Assembly: GCA_026018925.1 (NCBI GenBank) | Contig: JAKSZU010000002.1 | Location: 54,961,837 to 55,025,836, forward strand | Length of the DNA stretch: 64,000 nt | Direction of reading: 5' to 3' | Source of the DNA: Tupaia tana | Lineage: Eukaryota; Chordata; Mammalia; Scandentia; Tupaiidae | In this document: one piece after another, positions 10,753-21,999 of the stretch | How the letters are laid out: each line of letters begins with the position of its first letter | Numbering within the stretch: the stretch's first letter is position 1 | The notes under the pieces: model-generated | What the model was told of the DNA's origin: nothing | The model's database searches: none | The model's input: only the letters and a program-made list of their open reading frames with translations | Translations under genes and position numbers: made by a program

Positions 10753-12079
10753 TCTCCTAGTTTTAATCAATGCTTATTTAACTAGCCTATTTATTTTGTT
10801 CCTCAACTTGTATAGTCTGGTTTTAATTTGGATGATCTTTGTAAAGACTTTAAGAACTTCCCAGACCTTATTTATCACTGAAAAGATAAACACATTTTGC
10901 CTTTGTTTCAAAATATACATTTCTTGCATTGATTTATATCTCTGCACTTCATTGAGAGCAAGACATTGGTGGCTGACATCTAAAATGTGTCACTAACTTT
11001 ATGTAATCTTGCACATAACAAATAAATTGTGAAGTTTTAACATTTCTACGTTATAGTTAGAAAATTATCTTAGTGGTATCTTTACCTACAGTGTATAATA
11101 TATGTTCATATACCTTTTGGGCTTTAATTAAAAATTGATTTTTAGTTTTTTTCTGTGGAATGTCCCCCAGAATATCTAGTGCATCAGTACACACTAAAAA
11201 AAATTTTTCTCGTATTAATAGTTTTTCTCTAACAGTATGTGGATAATTGAGACTGATATTTTTATTTGTCAGTACTTTCCATCTGGGAATATTTATAAAT
11301 AACCTCATGGAGTAGGGTTTAATTTAGCTAACACTGTACTATAACACTTTTTAGTACTAATAATATTTGTCATCTATAAATGTAGAGAAAGTCTTGTTAT
11401 TTTGCCCATGATTACAAATAACTCACACACAAAACTGACTCTGAGAGTCACAAAGAGAATTATATACACACTATGTCACTCTGTCATCTCCCATGGGTAT
11501 GTTTGGCCAAATGAGGAAAATGCTTTATGGGAAGTAACCATCTGTATTAGAAACTTGAAAGTTAACAGACAAGCATTTCCAACATCACAGCCAGAGAGTG
11601 TGATTCTCCAATGGATACTTTAATAAAAATGCAGAGATTTGGCAAGAAGAGTTAGCAAACGTTCTAAGACAAGGCACTGGTCTGTTGGTACACAACCTTC
11701 TTTACCGAGAGACAGAAGGGAAAAAATCAGCTTCCTGCACAGGAAAAGGAGTTCGAAATAGAACAAGATGCTTCCTCCCCTGAAAACACTGACGTTTTCT
11801 TACAAGCACTTAGAGTGAGGAAATAGGTTTAAAGTATGAGTAGCTTTGAACATTCAAGGAAAGAAAGTTCACAAAGCTCAAACTTCTTGTTTTTATCCCA
11901 TGTTTTCCTCCCATCTGAATGTGGAGAGCATTCTTTGCTGAAGACATAAATAAAATTGAAGTACTAGTCAATTCCTGTATGCTCACCAGAAAGTCTAGTG
12001 ATTTATACCAACTAACAGAAAATCTACACATTATCAATTGAAATGTAGCAAAAACTAAAATGAGATGTTTAACTGATCT
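10753..12079. other. AT-rich non-coding sequence
   Basis: No gene, young repeat or RNA was recognised. The open frames are short and lack domain similarity. Confidence 0.45.
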
Positions 12080-12240
12080 TCAGTCTTCATTCAACATTTA
12101 CTGAGAGATCACCATGCACAAGGTGATTGGTCCTAAGTCTAAATCTCATTAGATAAATCCTTCCCTGCTAGGAACTCAGAAATCAGTATAAGAAATGAAT
12201 GCATAAAAATAACAAAACAACAGACACGATGAATTTCATT
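12080..12240 (+). repeat. Possible L2/MIR-type 3' fragment
   Basis: The motif ttcattcaacatttactgag followed by atcaccatgcacaaggtgat resembles the widespread ancient 'attcaacaaatatttattgag...ctatgtgccaggcac' signature, with a degraded ccctgctaggaactcagaa continuation. Confidence 0.45.
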
Positions 12241-12560
12241 GTAAGGGTTTGCATAGTGTACGCTACACATCTATGTCCCAGTATTTATTTTGATTACTGC
12301 TTATATACCTAGAGTTATAGAAAGTCCTCCCATGTAACAGAGGCAATTTTGGCTATCTTTAGCAATTACTAGTGCTGGCATAAAGCAAAGGCACAAGGAG
12401 ACTAATGTGTTTCCTTCTCTATCTGAAGCACTTATTAAGTCCTAAAATAGTATAATTCTATAGTTTGAGTGAGGATGAGGGAGAAAAGTAAGGTTTTCAT
12501 CAGAAAATAAAACCAAAGATATAATTAAGGTAAAATTCAGTCATTCTATTCCTCAGGGAT

Positions 12561-12865
12561 TATTATGGACTGAATTGTGTTCCCTCTTTCACATTCGAAA
12601 TGTGGCTTTTTGGAGACAGGGACTTTAAGAAGTGGTTGAGACTAAATGAGATCCCAGGGTGGGCCCCAATCCAATCTGACTGGTGTTCTTATAAGAAGAA
12701 GAGATTAGGGCACAACCATACGTAGAGGCAAGATCATGTGGAGACAATAAGACCTCAGGAGAAACCTGATCTTAGATTTCTAGCCTGTGGAACTATGAGA
12801 ATATCAATTTGTGTCATCTAAGTCAGTCAGTCTGTGGTACTACTGTATGATTACTCCAGCAAATA
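12561..12865 (+). repeat. MLT1-type (ERVL-MaLR) LTR fragment
   Basis: It starts tattatggactgaattgtgt, continues ggagacagggactttaagaa, gggccccaatccaatctgac, ttcttataagaagaagagat, gaactatgagaat and ends cagtctgtggtactac. This is the order of the MLT1/MST/THE LTR consensus. It is a decayed solo LTR with no internal region alongside. Confidence 0.75.
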
Positions 12866-13059
12866 AATACAGAAATCATTTAGTCATTTTCTGAATTAAA
12901 AGATTTTCTATGATTTTCTTCTTCATTCCAATTTCCTTTCAGATTAAGGAAACTAGTCTGATAACAGGATTAAAAGAGTCCTGGGCAAAATGAATTTGCC
13001 TTCTACATCTTCCCTGCTTTGCCCCAGGCTAGTGATCAGGCTATGGTAATGATTTCCTT

Positions 13060-13323
13060 TTTCCTTATTTTTCGAAGAGGTTTTTGGTATAGGGCACATG
13101 CATTCACCAGAAAGACAGAGAGAAACAGAGAGACAGAAAGTGAGAAATCACCCCAGGGGGGATAGCCCTGCCATAATCCCTTCTCTTCCATTCTCCTCTC
13201 GGGATCTTGGGCACACACGCACACACACTTCGCGTGAGTTTAAGCCACCAGGTCCAGGACTCGAACTGCAGTTAACTACATGGGAGTCCAGACATATAGC
13301 CATTATGCCAACTGTTGGTCCCT
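13060..13323 (-). repeat. SINE-A, long form, with exact TSD
   Basis: Reverse-complement copy with tail, GA-rich run, cattctcctctcgggatctt core and head. It is flanked by an exact 14-bp TSD, gtaatgatttcctt, at 13046-13059 and 13324-13337. Confidence 0.93.
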
Positions 13324-13351
13324 GTAATGATTTCCTTCAAGAGTTATGAAT

Positions 13352-13527
13352 GGGGGCTAGCAGGTGACGTATGACAGAAGGAGGCACTAGACTCCCACAT
13401 GGCCAACTGAAGTTCAAGACCTAGACCTAGTGGCTTGCTTTCTCACTTTCCCTTTCTCTCTCAATTTCTGGTCAAATTAAAATAATAATAGTAAATAAAA
13501 TTAAATAAAAAATTCTTTAAAAAATGT
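13352..13527 (+). repeat. SINE-A, short form
   Basis: The tRNA-like head is followed by ctagtggcttgctttctcac, skipping directly from the head to the CT-rich stretch. The tail is ggtcaaattaaaataataat and AAATAAA-type sequence, as in other short copies. Confidence 0.8.
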
Positions 13528-14097
13528 TATGGATAGAAACATGCCTATTTGGAACCACCATACTTTTCAAGTAGACACTATCCTAAACAGTGGGAAAACT
13601 GTCATTGTTAAACATTCCGATATAAGTGTTCAAGATACACAATGTGTGGAGTCAAGGTTAATAATAAATTGATAATGTAGTCATTAATTTTACTCAACTC
13701 TGCCATTAATTTATAGATTAGCTCAGTAAAAATATTTTTCTGTGTGCTGAAGAAGTTCTCCTCATTCTTAGCTGAGACTTTTCTTCAAAAACAGAAGTAA
13801 AGCCTAGGTTGTGCCCAGAAATCCTCTTCAAGAGCAAGGAAATGAAAAGATGATAATCAGTCTCAGACAGGAACATGCTATCAGAAGACCAGCAGCACGT
13901 CTATGAGTTCCACCTCATGGCTTATTGCTTTGCTCACAGTCACTTACATGCTTGCTGTATTATTCCTACTAAAACCTAAGTCGGGTTATTACATCTTTGT
14001 GTTCAGAAGGTTGCTGTGGTTAACCAAGTGTCTAAGAGTACATAGATAGTAAGTTCACTAAGAAGGGGTAACTTATGCTTCGAAAGCTCTTGATATT
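13528..14097. other. Non-coding sequence
   Basis: Nothing recognised; no open frame of note. Confidence 0.4.
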
Positions 14098-14240
14098 TTG
14101 TGCCCAGAATCCCAGGAGGAGAATGGAGGGGAAGGAATTGTGGTGTGGCCATCCCCCACAAGGGGTGATCTGTCACTTTCTGTCTCTCTTTCTCTCTGAT
14201 GAGCACATGCATCCTATTGCAAAAATCTCTCAAAAAACAA
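14098..14240 (+). repeat. SINE-A, 5'-truncated
   Basis: The copy begins inside the middle module (tgtgcccagaatcccaggag), keeps the rest of the long form and ends attgcaaaaatctctcaaaa. Loss of the tRNA-like head means it has no internal Pol III promoter. Confidence 0.8.
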
Positions 14241-14495
14241 ACCATCAAACAAAACACAATTGACTTTCCTGAGCCTAGAGACTCTAAATAAGACTGGGTA
14301 TGCAATTGCTCTCCTTCTCTTCTGGATCATCTTTCCTTACTGGTTGCTGCTTATGGTCAAGTCTCAGCTTATGACCATGAGACTCTAACCTGTTCACCAT
14401 CTTTCCTTTTTGATTACCTGTCCTATGGACTTCAGGTTTATCCAGTCTACATCCACAGTTGTGTAACCAACTAATTGTTAAAAAAGAAAAAAATT

Positions 14496-14760
14496 GGGAA
14501 CCAGCAGTTAGCATAATGGCTATGTCGCTGGACTCCCACGTTAGTCGACCACGGTTCGCGTCCCTGACCCGGTGGCTTAAAACTCATGCCGGGCGCGTGT
14601 GCGTGCGTGCCCAAGATCCCGAGAGGAGAATGGAGGAGAAGGGATTGTGGCGTGACCATCCCCCCTGGGGGTGATTTCTCACTTTCTGTCTCTATGTCTC
14701 TGTCTGTCTGGCGAGCTCACACGCCCTATAGTAAAAAACCTCTCCAAAAAAAAAAAAAAA
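14496..14760 (+). repeat. SINE-A, long form, young
   Basis: Full-length CpG-rich copy with B box ggttcgcgtccc. The A-rich TSD aaaaaagaaaaaaatt lies before the head (14480-14495) and after the A tail (14761-14776). Confidence 0.9.
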
Positions 14761-14888
14761 AAAAAAGAAAAAAATTCAAAATAATGTTAATTTTTATTTT
14801 TTAATTACACTTAGGCAGCCACCTAATTTACTTATTTCATGTTCTAGACATATTAGTTATCTACTATTAGAGATAATGATTATGAAAT

Positions 14889-15120
14889 GGGACCTCCAGA
14901 TGGCATAATGGTTATGTTGCTAGACTCCCATGTAGTCAACCATGGTTCAAGACCTGGACCCTGTGGCTTAAAACTCATGCCGGGCCCAAAATCCCTAAAG
15001 GAGACTGGAGGAGAAGGGATTGTGGTGTGGCCCTGAGAGGTGATGTCTCACTTTCTACTTCTCTGTCTCTCTGGCAAGCATATGTACCCTAAAGCAAAAA
15101 TCTCTCTTAAAAAAAAAAAA
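14889..15120 (+). repeat. SINE-A, long form with internal deletion
   Basis: Head and B box ggttcaagacct are clear, but the middle module lacks the gtgtgcgtgcgtg stretch after ctcatgccgggccc. It ends taaagcaaaaatctctctt and A tail, and the next copy inserted directly behind that tail. Confidence 0.82.
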
Positions 15121-15128
15121 AGATCATA

Positions 15129-15395
15129 GGACCAGCAGTTAGCGTAATGGCTATGTCGCTGGACTCCCACGTAGTTGACCGCGGTTTGAGTCCCGGACCC
15201 GGTGGCTTAAACTCACGCTGGGCACATGTGCGTGCATGCCCAAGATCCCGAGAGGAGAATGGAGGAGAAAGGATTGCGGCGTGGCCATCCCCCCTGGGGG
15301 GTGATTTCTCACTTTCTGTCTCTCTGTCTCTCTCTGTCTGTCTGGCGAGCGCATGTGCCCTATAGCAAAAAACTCTCTCAAAAAAAAAAAAAGAA
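15129..15395 (+). repeat. SINE-A, long form, young, tail-to-head with neighbour
   Basis: Near-consensus copy with A box tagcgtaatgg and B box ggtttgagtccc. It sits about 8 bp behind the A tail of the copy at 14889; flanks aaaaagatcata and aaaaagattatg are a likely TSD. Confidence 0.9.
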
Positions 15396-15896
15396 GAAGA
15401 AGAAGAAAAAGATTATGAATTGAACTGCAATGCATTAATTTATTTAATTTTTATGAAATTGCACCTATCATATGACAAATATATACTACTGTGGAATTGA
15501 AGATAGATAGTACATCATCCATGTCCTGTAGTGACTCACAAACTGGTGGAAAAGACAGACACAAATGCCTGATGATTTCACGTGGCAGCTCCTTTCACCA
15601 TCTAAGTAAGCCCAGGTCATCCCACTGGGGTGGTTTCATGCTTTTTGTTTTTTTATTTCAAAGAATTAGAAGAACTAATAAAAATGCCTACCAAAAGATG
15701 GCTTATTTTTAATGATATATCATTATATGATTTCAAGGTATATTACAGACTTAAGTGATATTGCTATATAAAACAAGTTCTTATAATTCACATTTTAAAA
15801 TAAAAAGTAAGTACATAAGTGATGCCAGACCCTTTCTCAATCTAAGATTTAATGCTATTTATTCAAATACACGTAGAAATTACTTAAAGAAAAAGC

Positions 15897-15901
<5 letters not shown>
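15396..15901. other. AT-rich non-coding sequence
   Basis: A short GAA-rich tail of the SINE is followed by unassigned sequence. Confidence 0.4.

Positions 15902-15949
<48 letters not shown>
15902..15949. repeat. (TA)n microsatellite
   Basis: An uninterrupted run of about 23 TA units sits at the tail end of the minus-strand SINE that follows. Confidence 0.95.
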
Positions 15950-15950
<1 letters not shown>

Positions 15951-15951
<1 letters not shown>

Positions 15952-16170
15952 AAAAGGCATATGAACCTGCCAGAGATACAGACGGTACATCGCATGAGGA
16001 ATAGAGAGTTCTGTAATCTCTCCTTCTCCATCTCTGCCTCCTTTGGGGATTTTGGGCACACCTGAACACATGCCTAGTGTTTTTCTCAAGTCTCTGGGTC
16101 CAGAACTTGACCCTCATAATCAGTTGTGTGGGATCAGGCTGTCTGAACCATTAGACCACAGAGCCAGCCC
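15951..16170 (-). repeat. SINE-A-related, diverged subfamily
   Basis: Minus strand: gggctggctctgtggtctaa head, B-box-like gggtcaagttctgg, and cccaaaatccccaaaggagg core. The GA/CT-rich run is almost absent and the tail is replaced by the TA microsatellite. Confidence 0.65.
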
Positions 16171-16460
16171 ATATCCATGTAATTAAATATAAATTCTTAA
16201 TAAAATTTTAGACTTTATGTTTAATAATCTATCAAAAAACTGATTTTTATTTGTTATTTAAATCCATTTTTTAGAGATAATCATTATAATTCCCAATATG
16301 AAAAAAAACATTCAACACATAGTGCGTGGAGAAAGTTTAAACTTTTAAATTAAAAAAAGATATTTTATTTAAATTTGTATTTTTTTAAAGTGGAGACTAA
16401 CAATAAGGTCATCTGTAAAATATTTCAGCATAAAATATATTGGGGTATTATTAGGTGGTG

Positions 16461-16895
16461 TGATGATTAATTTTGTGTCAACTAGACTGGGCCACGGGTT
16501 GCCAAGATACTTGGTTAACTATTTTTTTTAGCATTTCTGTAAGGATGTTTTTGAATGAGATTAACAATTAAATCGATAGATTAAGTAAAGCAGATTGTCC
16601 TTTGTAATGAAGGTGGGCCTTATGTCATTAGTTGAAGGCCCAAAGAGAGCAAAACACTAACTTTACTCTGAGTAAGAGAAGTCTCCCACCTTGGCCTTCA
16701 AACTGGGACATAGCTCCTCCTGGTTTGATAGCAGCCTCCTGACTTTGGGGCCAGACTGGCATATAAATCAGCTCTGCAGATTTTAGACTTGTCATTTTTC
16801 TTAAATACATGAGCCAATTCCTTATACTTAATCTCATCATCATATATACATATCTCCTATCAGTTATGTTTCTCTAGAGAACCCTGACTATACAG
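16461..16895 (+). repeat. Ancient LTR-like interspersed repeat
   Basis: It starts tgatgattaattttgtgtca and ends tctctagagaaccctgacta taca, passing through gagattaacaattaaatc, aaagcagattgtcc, gtgggccttatg and gagccaattcctta. This matches a widespread mammalian repeat whose copies begin TG and end CA; the precise family name is uncertain to me. Confidence 0.6.
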
Positions 16896-17070
16896 GTGGT
16901 AAAATAAAGTGAAAATATTAATTCAAGGAGAAAAAGAATTACATATAATTTCTGATTTGCTTAAGAATTTTTGAAATAAATTATAAACAAAATAAATGAC
17001 TTTTGAGTTATTATGTTACATAGATTATATTGGACAAATTTTTAAAACTAGTGTAAGAATTTTACTCTGA

Positions 17071-17165
17071 GGTCCAGCAGATGGCATGGTGGTTAGGGGC
17101 TCTGGACTTCCACATGGCTGACCACAGTTCAAGTACCAGATCTAGTGGCTTGCTTTCTTGTTTTC

Positions 17166-17221
<56 letters not shown>

Positions 17222-17289
17222 ATTCTGGTCATATTGAAAATACCAATAATGATAAATAAAATAAGGAAAAAAATTCTTTAAAAATAAAG
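17071..17289 (+). repeat. SINE-A, short form, with exact TSD and long CT run
   Basis: Head ggtccagcagatggcatggt, B box agttcaagtacc and ctagtggcttgctttc lead straight into a run of about 25 CT units, then an AAATAAA-type tail. Exact 15-bp TSD agaattttactctga at 17056-17070 and 17290-17304 shows the short form was itself mobile. Confidence 0.92.
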
Positions 17290-17577
17290 AGAATTTTACT
17301 CTGAAATATGATTTCCCCAATTTTTTTGCTAAGGATTTGGTAGTGACTATTTAAGACTTTGTGGGCCACATGGTCTCTTTAGTAAATATTAAACTTTGCC
17401 AGTGTAATATGAAAGAAGACAGAGACACCATGTAGGTGAATGAATATTATTATCTCCAAGTACAATTTTATTTACAGAAATAAGTGGTGAGTCTTAGGCC
17501 ATGTGTGTGGTATGTAGTTGGCTGACTCTTGTTCTATAATGTCAACATTTACATTATACTTAAAATGACATTTTTTA

Positions 17578-17808
17578 GGGCCACCCCTGCATGGTGGTTA
17601 AGCACTGTGCATAGAAGGCCAGATTTCACATGACCAAACACAGTTCAAATTCTGGCCCTGAAAGACTGAGAAATATGCTGGGCTGTGTGTTCTAAATCCT
17701 GATGGGATGGAAAAATGGAGAGATTGTAGCATAACCAGTCCCTGTTGGGAGGTTCTCTTTCTCTCTGCCAAGAGGGTATCCCCTCTGGCAATAAAAATAA
17801 CATTATAC
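17578..17808 (+). repeat. SINE-A, old copy
   Basis: Head gggccacccctgcatggtgg, agttcaaattctgg B-box region, core gatgggatggaaaaatggag and a shortened CT-rich run are in family order. Confidence 0.65.
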
Positions 17809-19487
17809 TTTTTATAACTACTTAAGAAATATGATGAAAAAATGTCAAGATACTGCGAAAAAGTGCATGGCTTTTCGAACGTCTTTTAGGAGGTCCATGA
17901 GCAAAAGATTCCTCAGATTAGTGCCATTGTGGTGAAGAATGGGGAAGAGGATGGGATGACCTAGCTAGGTGAAGAGTGGGAAGGGACATTCCAGGGAAAG
18001 GGAGAGGCATGATCAGAAGCATCGGGGTGTGTCCCTGCTCTTCCAATAGCTCGGTCTTGTGAGAACACAACACACAATACAGGTTCAAAGCTAAAGCTGG
18101 GCTGGCAGCCAAAGAACAGATGGAAAGCATTCTTAAATGTCCTAATCAGGGTTTTAGAATGTATTATATATATGTGAGTAGTAAGAAATTATTTAAGAAT
18201 TTTAATTAGTAGAGTGACATTACCTAAATTTATGGGGATAAAAGATAGACTTGAGAAGACAGGACAACAAAGTGGAACATCATTTAAGAGACTATTGGTG
18301 AAATAAATTGAGAATTGAAAAGTATGTAAACTGTGGAAATGTGAGTAGGAATGGTTTCAGAGAGATTTAAAGAATATATACTAAATGATATTGGCCTTCA
18401 TCATTGGTTTGTCATTGAGCAGACGAAAAAAAGAGTTCAAAGATTCTACTGGTGATATGAAAGAAAGAGTTAACAAAGATTTTACTTTGGCGTCAGGGTA
18501 AAATATGTTGTCATCAACTGACATACAGACTTTAAGAAAAAGATTCAGTTGAACTGTCGTGTTGAGAAAATAAGTTCACTTAAAAAAATTGATTTGGGGT
18601 GCCTTTAAAACATCCCAATGGAGTGGTGTAATCTTAGGTAATAATTTCATGACTCTAAGACCTTATATTCACAGTAGTGACTTTGACCAGAAAAAAAGAT
18701 TTCCATCTAGTTGGTCTTAGAAAACAAAATTGGGACAATTTCTCCCTTTGAGAGTACAAACAAAAAAATCAACTGCTGAGGATGAAGACTCCTAAAGTAT
18801 CAACATTTTAAAGTCTGGTGGAAAAAAATAAAAAAAATAAAAAAATCAACTGCTGAGGATGAAGACTCCTAAAGTATCAACATTTTAAAGTCTGGTGGAA
18901 AAAAATCTGTTAAAGAGTAGAGGAAAAAGCAAAGACAGGAAAAGATCAAAAGAGTATGTTCTTTTTAAATACAAGTGAAGGAAAATTTTCAGAACTAGAT
19001 ACTGATTAGCATAGTCAAATGTGGTAGATAAGTGCTGAAAGATAAAGAGTGGAGATGTCCTTTGTATTTGGAGCTTATCGCGTGAAACTGCAGAACCTAG
19101 CTAGATTAAAATGACATTATGAGTGCACAAGAAATAAGAATCTAGAACTTTAAGAGTTTTGATGAGAAGATGAAATGGGTAGGAGATGAAAGGAGTATTT
19201 CAGATAGATTTTAATAAAACCCATGCTTTAGGTTGAAGAAAAGATCCTAGGAGAAGAGATAATCAAGGAAATAATGAGGAACCATGGTGTTGGTGAGGAA
19301 AGTTGAGTTGGTAAGTTGGCACAGGAGTAGAAGAGAGGTGAAGAGGAACAAACAGACTGAAAAGTGAAAGGAGATCAAATTAAAAACATTAAATCTTTTC
19401 ATAGAAGAAGAAAAGGGATATTTACAAAGAATGGGAAGGGGCAGTAATTGATTTAAGGCTATCAGGATGTTATTAAAATCAAACTAG
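17809..19487. other. Non-coding, parts resembling an ancient repeat
   Basis: Between about 18100 and 19300 there are stretches (agtagagtgacattacct, tttggggtgcctttaaaaca followed by tcccaatggagt, tgctgaaagataaagagtgg) that recall a common old mammalian interspersed repeat whose name I cannot give. No gene is visible. A recent tandem duplication lies within it. Confidence 0.35.
18762..18906. repeat. Tandem duplication, 77-bp period
   Basis: A 61-bp block (starting tcaactgctgaggatgaaga, ending ctggtggaaaaaaat) at 18769-18829 recurs without a difference at 18846-18906. The copies are separated by a 16-bp A-rich linker. Zero divergence means a recent event or an assembly artefact. Confidence 0.95.
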
Positions 19488-19756
19488 ACTAGCAGTTAGT
19501 GTAATGGCTATGTCGCTGGACTCCCACGTAATCGACTGTGGTTCGCGTCCCGGACCCGGTGGCTTAAAACTCACGCTGGGCGCATGTGCGTGCGTGCCCA
19601 GGATCCCGAGAGGAGAATGGAGGAGAAGAGATTGTGGCATGACCATTCCCCCTGGGGGGGGTGATTTCTCGCTTTCTGTCTCCATGTCTCTCTGTCTGTC
19701 TGGCGAGCACACGCGCCCTATAGCAAAAACCTCTCAAAAAAAAAAAAAAAAAAAAT
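19488..19756 (+). repeat. SINE-A, long form, young
   Basis: Near-consensus copy with B box ggttcgcgtccc and middle module; A tail of over 20 bp. Flanks aaaatcaaactaga and aaaatcaaattaga differ by one base, giving a good TSD. Confidence 0.9.
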
Positions 19757-21995
19757 CAAATTAGACCTGAGAAAAACAGATTAGAGTTAATCATATGGCA
19801 GACATTGCTAGTGTTCTGCAAATATCTGTTTGTTCTCTACATTTCCTGAGCACTCATGCATCTAGGTTCATCTAAGCCAAAGTAAGGCAACACACCAGTA
19901 GAAGGTGGTTCATAAGGGTGTACCTGCTCCATGATCTCTTGTCCCTGGCTATGAAAATCTTAAGGGTCATATGTTCCAGAATGGAGGAGCAATGAATTGG
20001 TGGGAGTACAATATGACCAGAAAATAAGTCTTTCTGCATTAAGCTACTGAGATTTGGATATTTACTTGTAAGGGCAGCATAAGAGAGCCTACCATCACTA
20101 ATGTACTAAGGATAATGGAAAGGTTGATGCCATAGTTACGGATCATACATTGTAGGGCTAATATACACAGTGGAAAGATTTTCAGCTCTCTATCCATAGA
20201 AGTTGAAGAAGGCAAGATTGAGATTCACTAGTGTGAAGAGAGAGTAAGATAGAGACAGAGATGGAAGAGTTAAGTAATGATAGACTGAAATAAAAGAGAG
20301 TAACAAAGACTAAGGGTCTATTTTAATTTAAAAAGCAGTTAATGTTGGGGAAGTTGGAGTAAGACTGAAGAATGAAAGAATATACTCAAAGAGCAGAAAG
20401 TTACATTTATGATTTTCAAGGTAGAGTGTTTTTGGGTAAATGATAAGTGCACGGATTTTTGCTTGAGACTACAGTTGATGTGGAATTGACAGGAAAGTTT
20501 GGGTGGTCCAGAAATGTTTTCAGGAAAATTACTGCATAGCTCATCTACCTGCATGTTGAAACTAGATGAAAAAAATGTAAGTTCCAATTAGTTGCTCAAA
20601 ATATATCCTTCAGTCACCAAAATAAAATGTTCACAAAGGTCATTGTTAAAGCATTAGCTTGTTTATATTTTCTGTCACATAATGCTTTTACTTGGTGGAA
20701 ATGAAAACGCACTAGAAGCAATACGACCACAGGGCATGTAGAAGTAGCTACTGTTTATCAAGCTGTGCAATTTCAGCATGACAGTTAGATCAATAAATAT
20801 ATTTGAATACCTACATTTAACCTCAACATATTCTAATAAGAAAGAAACATATGGTGCATTGAAAATGGGAACTTAAATTTGCATTTTATTTTCAAGGAAG
20901 ATTAGACTTAATTAACTGAATTATAATGGTATCGCTATGTAAAGCAATTAAGTTAGATACAAAAGAAACTTTATTAACATAAACACATTTGATTTTATAG
21001 ACCAGATTTTTTGCATTTGTCTACTGAATATTTCCTTGTATTAGGTTATTTAGACATTATGTTTCACTGAATACTTGAGAAAGTATTCTAGTTTGTGATC
21101 TTAACAAGTGCTTCTATATTTCGGTGTCCAAAGTTAATATAATTGTGTTAAGTTTTAACAGATAAGCTCTGATACGGAGAGAAAAATTTTAATGTTCATC
21201 ATTAAAGGTGTACAAAAATATTGAACAAAAGCAGTTTTAATGAAGAACTTTCTAGAACATGTGAAATTTGCTTCATAAATTAAATCCTTTTTCTCTATTG
21301 TACATGTATAGATCTAAACATTTTTAATCTATGATATAGACCACCCTGAATATTAAGCTTCTCTGATATGTCAGTTTACATTCTTTAATCAAAACTGCAG
21401 CTTTTAATCTGCTGAGAATATAATACTACCATTCTCAAAGTGTATTGTTAAATACAACTGTCAGTTTCCCATCAAGCTGAGTGATCTTATTCAAGTTGAT
21501 AATGAAAGGACCTCAAAAGTCCTTCAACTGAGCAATTAATTCCTTTAGAATAGGCTGATTTATCTTTGTTTTAGGGAAGGTTTTCCTGTGTTCAAATGGA
21601 GCATTCATTCTTTAATTCAGAATATTGTTGTTTCTGAAAGAGAATACTTTTGCTCCTGTGGAGAGTAAAATTTATCCCATTTTTATGTCTAGGGTATCTC
21701 CTATTGGGTACTTTAGTTTTACTGTATGTAATGACAGGAAATAACATAATTAATTGTCTGACAAGTATTAACTTGAACTGTGAAAATAAGTCAAAGACAA
21801 ATTATATGATTATTAAGTGGACCCTCTGACTCCAAATATTAATTAATTAACTAGTTTGTCAATGCCCATAAACTTTAAGGAAAGACACTAAATAAATACT
21901 GAAACTAGAACCTACTGAGCGAGAGCTCAGAGACCTGCCTCATTACCTTTCCTATCACCTACCCCAAGAAAATAAAGTCGCCAACTCTACTGGTT
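19757..21995. other. Mostly repeat-free AT-rich sequence
   Basis: No SINE, LINE or LTR was recognised over more than 2 kb, unusual for a window where SINEs recur about every kilobase. No open frame of note. Such islands often contain conserved non-coding elements; the part 20600-21800 is the best candidate, but conservation cannot be seen from one sequence. Confidence 0.5.
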
Positions 21996-21999
21996 TTCA

